DNA of 64,000 nucleotides from a virus. Made by a program: the position numbers and the translations under genes. The stretch is taken from positions 1 to 64,000 of the IMG/VR virus record IMGVR_UViG_3300037153_000324; one strand, given 5' to 3'. The notes below the pieces were generated by a model, which ran no database searches, had not been told where the DNA came from, and was given only the letters and a program-made list of their open reading frames with translations. This document shows, one piece after another, positions 13,548 through 22,333 of this stretch. How positions within the stretch are numbered: position 1 is the first letter of the stretch; the number at the start of each line of letters is the position of its first letter.

Positions 13548-15057
13548 ATGGCGGAAAGTTTGGGAGCAGGTAATTTCACCGTGGAGTTGGTTTCTTGATG
13601 GAGGAGTGCGCTCTACGGTAAGGGCTGTTGGCCTGAAATTCTGGCCTCCCAGGCATCCGCTCTACGAAGGCACCATTGTCAACTTCGAGCTTACTCGTCA
13701 GCTTTACCGAAATTCTGGTGACGCAGCACTTGGCACGGCATTTGCCAAACCGATTGTCGATCTTCAAGTGCAGTTCATGGGTTTACCGCTTGCATCGACT
13801 GGCGACGAGGCAATCGACACGTTCCTGAACGAATGTCTGCATACCTATTGGGTTGATGAAATTCAACAGGGTATGCGGGACTCTATTCGTGATTCACTTG
13901 TAATTATCCGGCTACAACAGCCGGATTTGTTTGACCCGCTCATGACAATCGAGGAGCAAGAGCATTGCACAGTCGAATGCATTGCACCCGAGCGCGTACA
14001 GATCGAGCGTGACGTTGCCAATAAGCGCATCATTCGGAAGGCAATCGTCAGTCACAGAATGCAATTTGTAACAGATCCCGGCAGTGTCACCGAGGGTCGT
14101 GAACCGATTGTCGAGGAGCATGAAGTCCTTGAAATCATCACACGGGACACGTACCGCTTCTTCGACCAGAACACGAACGAATACATCGACTCGCTAGGCG
14201 CTCCGAACCGCTGGAATTTCGTGCCACTTTTGGAAGCGTGGAACGAGTGGGATACGGCTCTGCAAGGCGGAATGTCTGACCTAGAGACTGTAATTCCATT
14301 CATGCAGGCTTTTCACGACGTACTAACGCAGGGGTTACAGGCGCATAAGTATCACTCGACCCCGAAGTTGAAATTGCGGCTCTCGGATGTTCTTGCATTT
14401 ATTCGGGCGAATTTCCCGGATATCATCGACCCCGAGACAGGCGACGTGATACCGAATGCGACGATCAACTGGAACGGTCGTGAAGTCCTGTTTTTCCAGG
14501 CAGAGGATGACGCAGGTTTCATCGAGGCCAAATCGGTACTCAACGACACCAAGACGTTGCTGGAATTTCTGATTGATTGTATTTGCATTGCTAGCCAGAC
14601 TCCTGAGTGGGCTTTCATGCGGGTTGATAGTGGCTCTGCAAACTCCGACCGCAACGCGCAGACCGTTCCGTTCGTGAAGAAAATCGACCGGAAGCGTAAC
14701 GGTCATGCGAAGTGGATTCAGGAGCTTTGCAAGATGGTGCTCGTCTCTCAGAACGAAATTCCACATCGACCGACGATTACTTGGCAGATGATTCGGGTTG
14801 ATGACGAGGTTCTTTTCATGCAGGCATTTCAGCAACTCGTCATGGGGTTGGAAGTCGCTGCGGCCAGGGGTGAAATCTCAGACGAGACATACCGGAAGAT
14901 GATAAAGCAGTTCCTTCCGGCGATGAAAAATACGACGCAGGAAGCCATCGACGCTCAGAGAGACTTCAGAGCGCAACAGGTGCAACAGGCGGCTCTCAAT
15001 CCGGCTCCTACGCAACCGCTACCCGTTCAGGGTGGCCCACAAGGCTCCAACGAATGA
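13540..15057 (+). CDS. Portal protein
   Basis: 505 residues. Size, location between terminase and prohead protease, a long acidic mid-region with FFQAEDDAGFIEAKSV, and a helical C-terminus rich in Gln and Ala fit a phage portal of the SPP1/HK97 type. It forms the dodecameric ring at the packaging vertex. Ribosome binding site GAGGAAACGACCG lies in the 3' end of the preceding gene. Confidence 0.8.
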   Translation: MSRWRKVWEQVISPWSWFLDGGVRSTVRAVGLKFWPPRHPLYEGTIVNFELTRQLYRNSGDAALGTAFAKPIVDLQVQFMGLPLASTGDEAIDTFLNECLHTYWVDEIQQGMRDSIRDSLVIIRLQQPDLFDPLMTIEEQEHCTVECIAPERVQIERDVANKRIIRKAIVSHRMQFVTDPGSVTEGREPIVEEHEVLEIITRDTYRFFDQNTNEYIDSLGAPNRWNFVPLLEAWNEWDTALQGGMSDLETVIPFMQAFHDVLTQGLQAHKYHSTPKLKLRLSDVLAFIRANFPDIIDPETGDVIPNATINWNGREVLFFQAEDDAGFIEAKSVLNDTKTLLEFLIDCICIASQTPEWAFMRVDSGSANSDRNAQTVPFVKKIDRKRNGHAKWIQELCKMVLVSQNEIPHRPTITWQMIRVDDEVLFMQAFQQLVMGLEVAAARGEISDETYRKMIKQFLPAMKNTTQEAIDAQRDFRAQQVQQAALNPAPTQPLPVQGGPQGSNE

Positions 15058-15200
15058 GAACCCGGCCAGCAGTACCGAGAATTGGGCGTAGAAGGAAATT
15101 GCGTGTGAAAAAGACCGCGAGACGGACGATTGCCGGAAAGCGTAATCCGAAGCAGCTTTCGGCCGCACTGGGACGGAAGAGAGTGAGGAGACGCAGATGA
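15054..15200 (+). CDS. Small arginine-rich protein
   Basis: 48 residues, over a third Arg or Lys. The ATG overlaps the portal stop (ATGA). One of a run of tiny basic proteins between portal and prohead protease. Possibly binds packaged DNA; no homologue recognised. Confidence 0.5.
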   Translation: MRTRPAVPRIGRRRKLRVKKTARRTIAGKRNPKQLSAALGRKRVRRRR

Positions 15201-15340
15201 GCAGGATCAACACAGTTCCGGGTGGCCGTGTAATTTCAGGTTACGGTGGCCCGATTCAATGGCTCAGAGAAACGAACGGCCGGAAGATTGCGAGAATTAC
15301 ACCAACTCTCGGATTTTTTGGGAGGTTGATCCGCAGGTAA
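15197..15340 (+). CDS. Small hypothetical protein
   Basis: 47 residues, with an ATG overlapping the previous stop by 4 bases and its own TAA overlapping the next ATG by one base. GAGGAG lies upstream. Gly-rich N-terminus, basic C-terminus. Tight overlaps on both sides are the main support. Confidence 0.45.
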   Translation: MSRINTVPGGRVISGYGGPIQWLRETNGRKIARITPTLGFFGRLIRR

Positions 15341-15534
15341 TGGCACGAAAGCGCAGTGGAATCAAGATCAAGAAATCTCACCAAGGCCGCTTGCGAAGAA
15401 AAGCGGGTACAAAGAAGGGAAAGAAAATCCCGGTTTCCAAGCTCCGCTCGATGAAGAAGAGTAAAAGCGCAGCAACTCGTCGTCAGGCGACATTCGCCCT
15501 GAACGCGAGACGCTGGAATCGCGGAAGGAGGTAA
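15340..15534 (+). CDS. Small basic phage protein of the KSHxGRLxRKxG type
   Basis: 64 residues. The sequence runs KIKKSHQGRLRRKAG, then KKIPVSKL, then ATFALNARRWNR, a pattern I recognise from many phage genomes near capsid genes. Function is not known. Start ATG at 15340 abuts the previous stop. Confidence 0.65.
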   Translation: MARKRSGIKIKKSHQGRLRRKAGTKKGKKIPVSKLRSMKKSKSAATRRQATFALNARRWNRGRR

Positions 15535-15539
15535 TTACA

Positions 15540-15644
15540 CTGAGAATTCTAAGGGTACCAACATACGGGCCAAAGGGGAAGGTAATTTTCAAGAATCCCA
15601 CGACCCGTATCGTTCACAGTCCTCCCGGCAAGGTTCACAAGTAG
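15540..15644 (+). CDS. Small protein with apparent CTG start
   Basis: The open frame has no ATG, GTG or TTG near its beginning, but a CTG at 15540 lies 8 bases after a strong AAGGAGG box. It encodes 34 residues (LRILRVPTYGPKGKV..., ending GKVHK). The gap between neighbouring genes is otherwise unused, so translation from CTG is the simplest reading. Confidence 0.4.
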   Translation: MRILRVPTYGPKGKVIFKNPTTRIVHSPPGKVHK

Positions 15645-15654
15645 GAGGAATTAC

Positions 15655-16038
15655 ATGACAAAGATCGTCAAAGCATCGAACACCAAGTCTCCCAAGACTC
15701 CTCGCGAGCTTTCCAGCGGTGGTGAAATTGCGGAGAGCAAGAATCAGATCGCACAGCGCGGAAAGCGTCGTACCACTTCCGATGCGAAAGTTCGCCGGGT
15801 CATGGCTCGCGACCCGCAAGATCCGCTGTCGAGAGGCGCTCCTGCCAAAGACGTGACGGAGCAAATTCGGGGTTACAGCAATCCCAACGTGGATTTCGAC
15901 CCGTCACAGGCTCCGGGTGCAGTCTCGGTCAAAAAGGCTCCGCTTCCGAAGCCGGGAAATACAAATGCGGGGCACCAGAAGGTCATCAAATACAACAACC
16001 AGCAGAGGACTGGCGGAAAAACGCTCAAAAGGCACTGA
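15655..16038 (+). CDS. Hypothetical basic protein of the head operon
   Basis: 127 residues, low complexity, rich in Lys, Arg, Ser and Pro, probably disordered. GGAGGAATTAC leads to the ATG. Located just before the prohead protease. No domain recognised. Confidence 0.6.
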   Translation: MTKIVKASNTKSPKTPRELSSGGEIAESKNQIAQRGKRRTTSDAKVRRVMARDPQDPLSRGAPAKDVTEQIRGYSNPNVDFDPSQAPGAVSVKKAPLPKPGNTNAGHQKVIKYNNQQRTGGKTLKRH

Positions 16039-16039
16039 G

Positions 16040-17200
16040 ATGGATTGGGCTGAAATTTTCGAACAGTTCGATTTTGTAGCAGCCGAGTATTCCTCGGATG
16101 CAGTTGCGGGATTGGTACCGCTTGATCCTGCAACTGTTGCTGCGGTTACGGAAGGCGATCCGGAACCGAAATTCGCAACGTTCGTGATCGAATCGGGTTG
16201 GTCGAAGTCCAAGCGCTTTTGGGGGCCAGAGCTATTTCAGAACGTGGCGGAGCAGATCAATTCTTCGGACGAGTCGATTGTGGGTTACATGGGCCACATT
16301 CGGCCCGAGGACGATCCGTACGTGTTTCCTGAAATTCAGCTTCATTGGCTCCGAGCAAAGGCAATTTCAGCGGGTGACAAAGCGAAGCTCGCTGTCAAAG
16401 CCTACGTTCTACCGGGAACGAAAGGCCGTGACTACCTCAAGCGCGGTCTTGTGAAATCCGTCTCCTGGCGAGGCAAAGTGCTACAGGTGCCGTTCGAGAA
16501 GGGGGTTCGCGTAAAGGAATATGTAATCGAGTCCATCGACCTGTCTCGGCCGCGTGCTGCCGGGATGAGTGCAAAACTCGTCGGCGGTCTGACGAGCGAA
16601 ATGGAGGAAGGGAGTGACGAAGTGAAGCCAGAGGAAATTTCCGCCTTGGCTGCAAACGAGCTTCGTGCGCACAATGCCAAGCTCGTCAGCGAAATCGAAG
16701 CGGACGCGAGAAAGCCGCTCGAAGTGAAAGTCTCCGAGATGGAAACGGAGAATGAGTCACTGAAGGCGGATGGCGACATTCTTGCCAAGGTTCGTGCTGC
16801 TCTGGAAATTTCTCCGGATGCGGATGTGCTCGATGTTCTCGGCAAGGTGCTCGATCAGGTGAAGGCTGCTGGTCGTACCGTACGCGAGTCCATCCTCGCA
16901 ACGGTGCTCGAAAAGAAATTCAAGGACAGGGGTACACAGAAGCTCGTTGCCGCTGCGCTTGCTTCTGAAATGTCCGGCCTCACGCTTTTTTGCGACGAGG
17001 CGCATCGTGACGACGATCAGAAGGCCGTCTCGGAGATGGTCAACAATTACATCAACCAGGACGACGATCTGAAAAAGTTGGTTTCGGAGATGGAGGAGAC
17101 TCCTCCTGCTGTCACCAACACGTCGCCCCCGAGAGACAACGATCCCGAGTACAAGCCGGGAATGGAAAATTCCCGCATTCGCGTTCGTTCAGCAGCGTAG
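16040..17200 (+). CDS. Prohead protease fused to scaffold-like region
   Basis: 386 residues from ATG at 16040. The first about 165 residues contain [10 protein letters not shown] (candidate catalytic His) and a later VSWRGK (candidate Ser), fitting the herpes/HK97-like prohead protease fold. The remainder is Glu/Lys/Ala-rich coiled coil typical of a scaffolding segment. It would cut itself and the capsid N-terminus during maturation. Family assignment rests on position and motif layout. Confidence 0.65.
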   Translation: MDWAEIFEQFDFVAAEYSSDAVAGLVPLDPATVAAVTEGDPEPKFATFVIESGWSKSKRFWGPELFQNVAEQINSSDESIVGYMGHIRPEDDPYVFPEIQLHWLRAKAISAGDKAKLAVKAYVLPGTKGRDYLKRGLVKSVSWRGKVLQVPFEKGVRVKEYVIESIDLSRPRAAGMSAKLVGGLTSEMEEGSDEVKPEEISALAANELRAHNAKLVSEIEADARKPLEVKVSEMETENESLKADGDILAKVRAALEISPDADVLDVLGKVLDQVKAAGRTVRESILATVLEKKFKDRGTQKLVAAALASEMSGLTLFCDEAHRDDDQKAVSEMVNNYINQDDDLKKLVSEMEETPPAVTNTSPPRDNDPEYKPGMENSRIRVRSAA

Positions 17201-17214
17201 AGAGGAGGAAATTC

Positions 17215-17775
17215 GTGTCAGACGACGCTGCAATCGACAACAAGGAACACATCCCGTTCGATGCGCTCGAAGAGGAGTCGTACGGCTCGCCAGGGCATGT
17301 TCAGACGGGTGTTGCTCCTGTTCTCGGCCCGACACCATCCGCAAAAGGAAATCCCTACGTGAGCGAGGAAGAGCAGAACATGGAGATGGAGCCGAAGGTG
17401 ATGGGGCCGGGGCCATTCGGTTCTCCGATCCCGGAAACGTCTGCTGGTCGGTTGATGCCGATTCAGGATCACCCGCTCAACGCTGAAAATCTGCCGGAAG
17501 GGCATCCGGCAGCGCTTGCGAGCGATTTCGGTCAAGAGGCCGAAGGGAAGAAAATCGCTCCCGGTGAGGCAACGCCGCATTCGGGCATGCCGACGGGTGG
17601 CGAGAGCACGGCAACCGCCGAAGGCGACTACGAAGAGATGACGGTTGCACAGCTTCGTGATCTGGCGAAGGAGCGGGGAATTTCAAGTTACTCGTCCATG
17701 AACAAAGACGAGTTGATCGAGGCCCACGAAACCTACGACGAGAATGGCGGCGAGAAGGAATCCGACGAAGCATAG
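17215..17775 (+). CDS. Acidic head-operon protein with Rho-N/SAP-like end
   Basis: 186 residues, GTG start after GGAGGAAATTC. Most of the chain is acidic, Pro/Gly-rich and likely disordered. The last about 45 residues ([29 protein letters not shown]) fit a Rho-N or SAP-like helical motif, which in other proteins binds nucleic acid. Possibly a head decoration or scaffold helper. Confidence 0.55.
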   Translation: MSDDAAIDNKEHIPFDALEEESYGSPGHVQTGVAPVLGPTPSAKGNPYVSEEEQNMEMEPKVMGPGPFGSPIPETSAGRLMPIQDHPLNAENLPEGHPAALASDFGQEAEGKKIAPGEATPHSGMPTGGESTATAEGDYEEMTVAQLRDLAKERGISSYSSMNKDELIEAHETYDENGGEKESDEA

Positions 17776-17788
17776 GAAGGAGGAAACT

Positions 17789-18211
17789 GTGAAATTTGTG
17801 CTTTCCATGCTGTTCGGCTGGCTCCTTGTCGCAATGGGTCAGCTTCGGTCAGATGGCCGAGCAACTGTCGGCGGAATTACATGGCCTGCTGCTCAGGCCA
17901 TCGTGTTCGGTGATCTGTACCGCGTCAACGGTTGGAACGGAATTGCGCTCAACAATGTTGGCGCATCGGACACGGTTCGAGTCGGTGATATGGAAATTGC
18001 GCCGGATCGAATCTGGATCGTGAAATTGCCTGCGGCCGTCAACCCAGTCAAAGGTGATGTGCTGTACTGGGCAACTGCCGACAACAGCACATTTCAGCGG
18101 GGCGATACCAACCTCGCTGCGTCAGGCAGCAGTGCGCCCGCGTGCAAGGTGCTCAAGTCGAAGGACGCAAACGGCTACGCGGAAGTCCGCGTGCTCAACG
18201 TCGGACTGTAG
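17789..18211 (+). CDS. Capsid decoration-like protein (DUF2190 type)
   Basis: 140 residues from GTG at 17789 (AAGGAGG upstream). The order of motifs, with an early VGGITWPAAQAIVFGDLYRVNG, IALNNVGASDTVRVG, a GDVLYW element and a C-terminal GYAEVRVL, matches the small beta-rich proteins that precede the major capsid gene and are proposed to decorate it. Confidence 0.7.
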   Translation: MKFVLSMLFGWLLVAMGQLRSDGRATVGGITWPAAQAIVFGDLYRVNGWNGIALNNVGASDTVRVGDMEIAPDRIWIVKLPAAVNPVKGDVLYWATADNSTFQRGDTNLAASGSSAPACKVLKSKDANGYAEVRVLNVGL

Positions 18212-18223
18212 AAAGGAGTGAAA

Positions 18224-19402
18224 ATGGCGAAAAGATCAAGCAGCCTCGTTCCCGAAGCGCCCGTGATCGACGACATGGTGCGTGTAATTGGGAACGGCCA
18301 GTGGGCTGTGCGACACGACGGACGTTTTGCTCCGCTTTCACCGGGCGCGTTTGTCGGAACCCACGATGGTCGTCCGCTGCGTCATCGGGCTTGGACACCG
18401 AGCCGTGTTGTCGGTGAAATGTCCGCAGTCAGCATCATTTCTGCGTCCGAGATGGAGTCCAGGCTCGTTCCGGAATTTCGTCGGGACTGCATGGAAATCG
18501 AGCTTCTTCAGAGCGCGTCGGAAATGATTACGACGGCTCAGGGTGCGATGGACTTGCTCGAAAAGGTGCGGCTCGATATCGAAGTCGGGCTAGCCGACGT
18601 GCCAGTGCTCTACACGCCGCTGTACGAGCGCATCAACGGCCCGTTTCCTGGCGGCTCCGTCCAGATCGGCGGCGATGTGGTTTTCGACGCACACATCGTT
18701 TTCCAGCAGAAATTCGAGGCTGGCGAAGTCGTGTTCGGTACGCTCGCAAAGGCCGGAGCACCGTCGTTCGTGCCCATCGCGACGTACGCGGCAGGATTCG
18801 AGTGGACAGAGGACATTCTCGAATTCGACCGTTCGTATGAAATTGGCATGAATGCAAGGGCGTTCGGAAGGTCGTACAATTACCTTCTGAACCATTTGCA
18901 TTTCTCGCCAATCCTGACCTACACCTACACTGCTCCGAACCAGACGCCTGCGAATGCGACTGGTACGACGACGCAGGAAAAGACGCTCCGGACATTTCAG
19001 GATGCGTACAAGGAAGCTGCGATGGCGACCACGCAGCGGATTCCGAACACGGTGCTCGCGAACGAGGCAGATCGTTTTCAGGTCGAGGATGCTCTGCTTA
19101 CTCCCGTTCTCGACGACGCAGGAAATTTGCTGCGGCGTGTGCCGGTGGATACCATCATCTACTACAACGGGGCCACGGTCACGAACGGTACCGAGTCGGT
19201 CGTGTATCCGGGCGTCACACAGGGCAAGTGCTATTTCATCGCTCCTCGCACGCGAATGAAAGAGCTTGTCCATCACGATCTGCGTGTCGATATCGGCCCG
19301 CAGGACATTTCACGTCTGGTCGAGGGACAGCAGGTGGCTCGGACGAGGCGCGGTATGTATCTCGATATCGCCAACTCGGTTGAGGAAATTACACTACCCT
19401 GA
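18224..19402 (+). CDS. Major capsid protein
   Basis: 392 residues. ATG at 18224 is preferred over the in-frame GTG at 18218. Size, position after protease and decoration protein, and the segment FEWTEDILEFDRSYEIGMNARAF fit an HK97-fold or related capsid protein. It forms the icosahedral shell. The following gene starts on its stop codon. Confidence 0.75.
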   Translation: MAKRSSSLVPEAPVIDDMVRVIGNGQWAVRHDGRFAPLSPGAFVGTHDGRPLRHRAWTPSRVVGEMSAVSIISASEMESRLVPEFRRDCMEIELLQSASEMITTAQGAMDLLEKVRLDIEVGLADVPVLYTPLYERINGPFPGGSVQIGGDVVFDAHIVFQQKFEAGEVVFGTLAKAGAPSFVPIATYAAGFEWTEDILEFDRSYEIGMNARAFGRSYNYLLNHLHFSPILTYTYTAPNQTPANATGTTTQEKTLRTFQDAYKEAAMATTQRIPNTVLANEADRFQVEDALLTPVLDDAGNLLRRVPVDTIIYYNGATVTNGTESVVYPGVTQGKCYFIAPRTRMKELVHHDLRVDIGPQDISRLVEGQQVARTRRGMYLDIANSVEEITLP

Positions 19403-19785
19403 TGCCTAGGCCAAAGGAAGTGCTCACGGATTTTCATGGGCACCTACAGCGGATCGAAAACAAAGTCGATGCAATTCTCGTTCTCATGGGAGGTTTGATC
19501 CGAATGGCAGTAGATGAAGCTGCATTCGATGCAGCGCTGACGGAATTTCTCTCGGACGTGGAGGCCGGAATGCAGGCTGTTCAGGCGAAGCTCGATTCGC
19601 TTGGCACGCCGGTCGATCTGTCCGACGAGCTTCAGCAGATCCGGGACGCGAAAGACAAATTCAACGATCAGGTGCAGACGGCACTCGCCAGTGGTGGCGG
19701 CGCAACGGATCAGGGCGATCAGGGTACGGGGGAGCTAACTCCCGAAGAGCCGTCGTCCTCTGGCGAGGAACAGGTCGAGGAGTAA
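19402..19785 (+). CDS. Coiled-coil head protein
   Basis: 127 residues. Heptad-like helix through about residues 10-85, then a Gly/Ser/Glu-rich tail. The ATG overlaps the capsid stop by 1 base. Could be a minor head or scaffold-associated protein. No domain recognised. Confidence 0.55.
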   Translation: MPRPKEVLTDFHGHLQRIENKVDAILVLMGGLIRMAVDEAAFDAALTEFLSDVEAGMQAVQAKLDSLGTPVDLSDELQQIRDAKDKFNDQVQTALASGGGATDQGDQGTGELTPEEPSSSGEEQVEE

Positions 19786-19812
19786 CGCAATTTCAATTCA
19801 ACCTGAGATGAG

Positions 19813-19837
19813 GGGCACGGCGAGGGTGCCCTTTGTT
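19813..19837 (+). terminator. Rho-independent terminator after head genes
   Basis: GGGCAC (19813-19818) pairs with GTGCCC (19826-19831), followed by TTTGTTT. Confidence 0.75.
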
Positions 19838-19851
19838 TCGGGGGAGGGCAC

Positions 19852-20127
19852 ATGGAGTGCCAGGTGTGTTTTCAACCGGAATGCTCCGAGTCGATTGGAG
19901 CGATGCAGCGGCCTCGTCCTGGGGCCGTTCCGACGAAATTACAACCTGGGGAGAAGGAGTATCGCGGGTACGGAGAATGGGCAATTACACCTGATGAAGC
20001 ACAATTTGTTCTTCACCGTGGCTACGCGATTGTGAATGGAAAAAAACGCCATGTACATTTCATTCAAAATGAGGCGTACGTGGCACAAGTCTACGTTGAT
20101 GGTACCGGGGGCGGTGACAGGTACTAG
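19852..20127 (+). CDS. Hypothetical protein with N-terminal CxxC
   Basis: 91 residues with an ATG after GGGGGAGGGCAC. Begins MECQVCFQPEC, a Cys-rich start that could bind one metal. The remainder is beta-rich and ends in a Gly-rich tail. The stop overlaps the next start. Confidence 0.55.
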   Translation: MECQVCFQPECSESIGAMQRPRPGAVPTKLQPGEKEYRGYGEWAITPDEAQFVLHRGYAIVNGKKRHVHFIQNEAYVAQVYVDGTGGGDRY

Positions 20128-20924
20128 TGCTAGGTGTAAAGAAAGCCAAATTTCAGAAACAGTCTAGGGGTGAGTACCCGGAGTATCCTCCGGGTGAAAT
20201 CGTGATTCCTTGCAATGATCTTGCTAGGTATCACAATTTCACCTACGACTTCAGACTCTTGGACGTGCCAGATGGAACAGTCATTTCGATGACTCGTTCT
20301 GCTTCGGTGGTCGAGAATTTGAATTTAGCGATTCGTTCGCTGAACAACAATTCGGAATGGGTCTGGATCATGGGTGACGATCATGCTTTCGGGCGTGACA
20401 CTCTCATGAAATTGCTGAAGGTGCTGTATGAAAACGATTACAGCATCGTCGTGCCTCTCTGTTGTCGTCGTGGCCCGCCATTCGGGCTTGTTGTTTTTGA
20501 CGAGGAGCGAGATGAGGACTACCTTGGGCGAGGGCAATTTCACACGATGCAGTTTCCTGATTTGCCGAAGAGTGGTCAGTTCGAATGCATAGCCGCTGGC
20601 TCTGCTGGAATGCTCATCAACCGAGGCGTTTTTGATGAAATGGGTGAGCCGTGGTTCGAAAATTCGGACAATATTACAACGAACGAGGACGTTGTATTTT
20701 GCAAGAAGGCTCGCGCACTCGGACATAAAGTGATGGTAGACGTTGACACACGAATCGGACACATCGGAGTCGTTGGAGTCTGGCCTGACTATCGTGACGG
20801 GCAGTGGGGGATTACGCTCGATTTTCAGGGCGTTGGGCAGAACCACATCTTCCTCGCGGGCGGCATCCGGGAAGGAAATAACGGGGCACCCGAGCCTCGA
20901 ACTGGAACCCTCGATTGGGAGTGA
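20127..20924 (+). CDS. Glycosyltransferase-like protein (GT-A fold)
   Basis: 265 residues, GTG start. A segment VWIMGDDHAF at about 85-95 fits the DXD-type nucleotide-sugar and metal site. FECIAAGSAGMLINR, an NEDVVFCKKA acceptor-side acidic motif and a late GHIGVVGVWP with conserved His follow the order in GT2-like enzymes. It could modify DNA, capsid or host glycans; its place among structural genes favours virion or surface glycosylation. Confidence 0.6.
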   Translation: MLGVKKAKFQKQSRGEYPEYPPGEIVIPCNDLARYHNFTYDFRLLDVPDGTVISMTRSASVVENLNLAIRSLNNNSEWVWIMGDDHAFGRDTLMKLLKVLYENDYSIVVPLCCRRGPPFGLVVFDEERDEDYLGRGQFHTMQFPDLPKSGQFECIAAGSAGMLINRGVFDEMGEPWFENSDNITTNEDVVFCKKARALGHKVMVDVDTRIGHIGVVGVWPDYRDGQWGITLDFQGVGQNHIFLAGGIREGNNGAPEPRTGTLDWE

Positions 20925-21057
20925 TCCCATCGTAATTACAGTCTGTGCAAATTGTGGGCGTATGCGATCCGTGCTTTGGCTGACCAAGGATCGCTGGTAC
21001 TGCGGAACATGCAGAGCGGAAGGAAAAGCGCCGCCAGATATGTTCCCCATCGGATAG
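20902..21057 (+). CDS. Small zinc-ribbon protein, start uncertain
   Basis: The frame encodes CANCGRM followed by CGTC, a complete zinc-ribbon pair, ending PPDMFPIG. No ATG, GTG or TTG lies upstream of the first Cys pair in this frame; a CTG at 20902 is the nearest plausible start. It overlaps the 3' end of the glycosyltransferase-like gene. Confidence 0.4.
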   Translation: MEPSIGSDPIVITVCANCGRMRSVLWLTKDRWYCGTCRAEGKAPPDMFPIG

Positions 21058-21064
21058 GAGTGAA

Positions 21065-21541
21065 ATGATCGCTTTTCTTTGCGTAGCGCTGCTCCTTCCT
21101 TGGCTGATTGCCAAGATGGCTGAAATTTGGCCGGATGAGGGGCTGGATCTGGCGCTTGGTTTTTTTCCGCGTGCAGGAACACTTCCAGCAAATACATGGG
21201 TAGCACTTTTCACGTCGTATACACCTTCGACGGTTGGGACGAACAACAACGGCCTAGCGAGCTACACGGAGCCGTCAGGGAACGGCTATGGGCGGCAGAC
21301 AATTTCAAGTGCTTCATGGGGCGCTCAGGCGGCTGCTACGGCCGGTAGAAAGGTCACAGCAGGTCAGGTGACGTTTGCGACAGCAACAGGCGCGTGGGGA
21401 ACGATCAATGGTTTTGCACTTGCGAATGCGCTCTCTGTTGGCTCAGCGTATTTTGCCTGTAATTTCGATGACGCGACGGCTGTACCGATTCAGTCAAATG
21501 ATGTAATCAAGGTCACGCCAACCGCCCAATATAATCAATAG
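21065..21541 (+). CDS. Structural surface protein with hydrophobic start
   Basis: 158 residues with TAGGAGTG before the ATG. A hydrophobic N-terminus (about 1-18) is followed by beta-rich Gly/Ala/Thr sequence of the type seen in phage fibre or decoration proteins (YGRQTISSASWGAQ, VTAGQVTFATATGAWG). The last residues TPTAQYNQ are repeated at the end of the HNH gene just downstream. Confidence 0.55.
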   Translation: MIAFLCVALLLPWLIAKMAEIWPDEGLDLALGFFPRAGTLPANTWVALFTSYTPSTVGTNNNGLASYTEPSGNGYGRQTISSASWGAQAAATAGRKVTAGQVTFATATGAWGTINGFALANALSVGSAYFACNFDDATAVPIQSNDVIKVTPTAQYNQ

Positions 21542-21551
21542 ACAGTAATTT

Positions 21552-22055
21552 ATGTCTGTTAGCTATTACCAGGACAAGAAAAAGCAGTGGTGGGAAGTGA
21601 AGGCCCACGGAGCGCGTAGACGCTGTGCGATGCACACTTGTGAGCAGTGTGGAAAGGAATTTCCTCGTTATCGTGCAAACGGCAAGAGCACGAATCAATA
21701 CTGTTCACGGGTTTGTGCTAATCGCGCCGAAAAACCACGTAGGATAAGAAGAGGCCCAGATCATCCAAATTACAAGGGGGGTCATATCAGCAAGGAAGGT
21801 TATCGCCAAATTTATGTAGACCGCAAGCTTGTGTTTGAGCATCGTCATGTCATGGCTGAATTTCTTGGTCGTGAGCTTTATTCCGACGAGACGGTTCACC
21901 ACATCAATGGCGATAAGCTAGATAATCGGATTGAAAATCTCGAACTGTGGTCATTTAGGCATCCTCGGGGTCAGCGAGTTGTAGACCTAATTGACTTTGC
22001 GGAGGAAATTCTGATGGTTTACAAGTCAACGCCGACGACTCAGTACAACCAGTAG
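21552..22055 (+). CDS. HNH homing endonuclease carrying a copy of its neighbour's 3' end
   Basis: 167 residues. An N-terminal CEQCGKEF...CSRVCANR zinc site is followed by the HNH core DETVHHINGDKLDNRIENLELW (about 112-133). Such enzymes nick or cut target DNA and spread their own genes. The C-terminus KSTPTTQYNQ repeats the end of the upstream structural protein (TPTAQYNQ), and the bases around both stops are alike, as expected if the gene inserted there and displaced or duplicated that end. It contains few AATTWCA motifs. Confidence 0.85.
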   Translation: MSVSYYQDKKKQWWEVKAHGARRRCAMHTCEQCGKEFPRYRANGKSTNQYCSRVCANRAEKPRRIRRGPDHPNYKGGHISKEGYRQIYVDRKLVFEHRHVMAEFLGRELYSDETVHHINGDKLDNRIENLELWSFRHPRGQRVVDLIDFAEEILMVYKSTPTTQYNQ

Positions 22056-22063
22056 GTGAAATT

Positions 22064-22333
22064 ATGGAGGTAGGTCAGAAAGTCAGGATCAAGCATGACG
22101 GCCGGGTAGGAAGCATCTCGGATATCGACGGGGAAATGCTGACAGTGTTGCTTCCTGTGGAAAAGTTGCATGAAGTGAAAAATACAACTATTGCTGACCT
22201 AGAGGAGAAGAAAGTCAAGCAGGCAGGCGTCGAGGAAGAGTGGATCGAAGGGCCAGACGTTCACGGGCGCTTTTGGGATCAGGACGGAAATCAGGTAATT
22301 ACAGATCCGGATGGGAATAGGGTGGAACTGTAA
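22064..22333 (+). CDS. Hypothetical acidic protein
   Basis: 89 residues. The first 40 (VGQKVRIKHDGRVGSISDIDGEMLTVLL) resemble a small SH3/KOW-like barrel. An acidic helix and a GNQVITDPDGN turn follow. Ends on the next gene's ATG. Confidence 0.5.
   Translation: MEVGQKVRIKHDGRVGSISDIDGEMLTVLLPVEKLHEVKNTTIADLEEKKVKQAGVEEEWIEGPDVHGRFWDQDGNQVITDPDGNRVEL

Noticed and set aside
20325-21206. Long leftward open frame (about 290 codons) over the glycosyltransferase-like gene
   Set aside because: The rightward frame has coherent motifs and operon overlaps; the leftward frame has no ribosome binding site or domain.
21541-22063. Group I intron or intein around the HNH gene
   Set aside because: The upstream gene has its own complete end and stop, and the space outside the HNH frame is too short for an intron core; no splicing motifs of inteins are visible.
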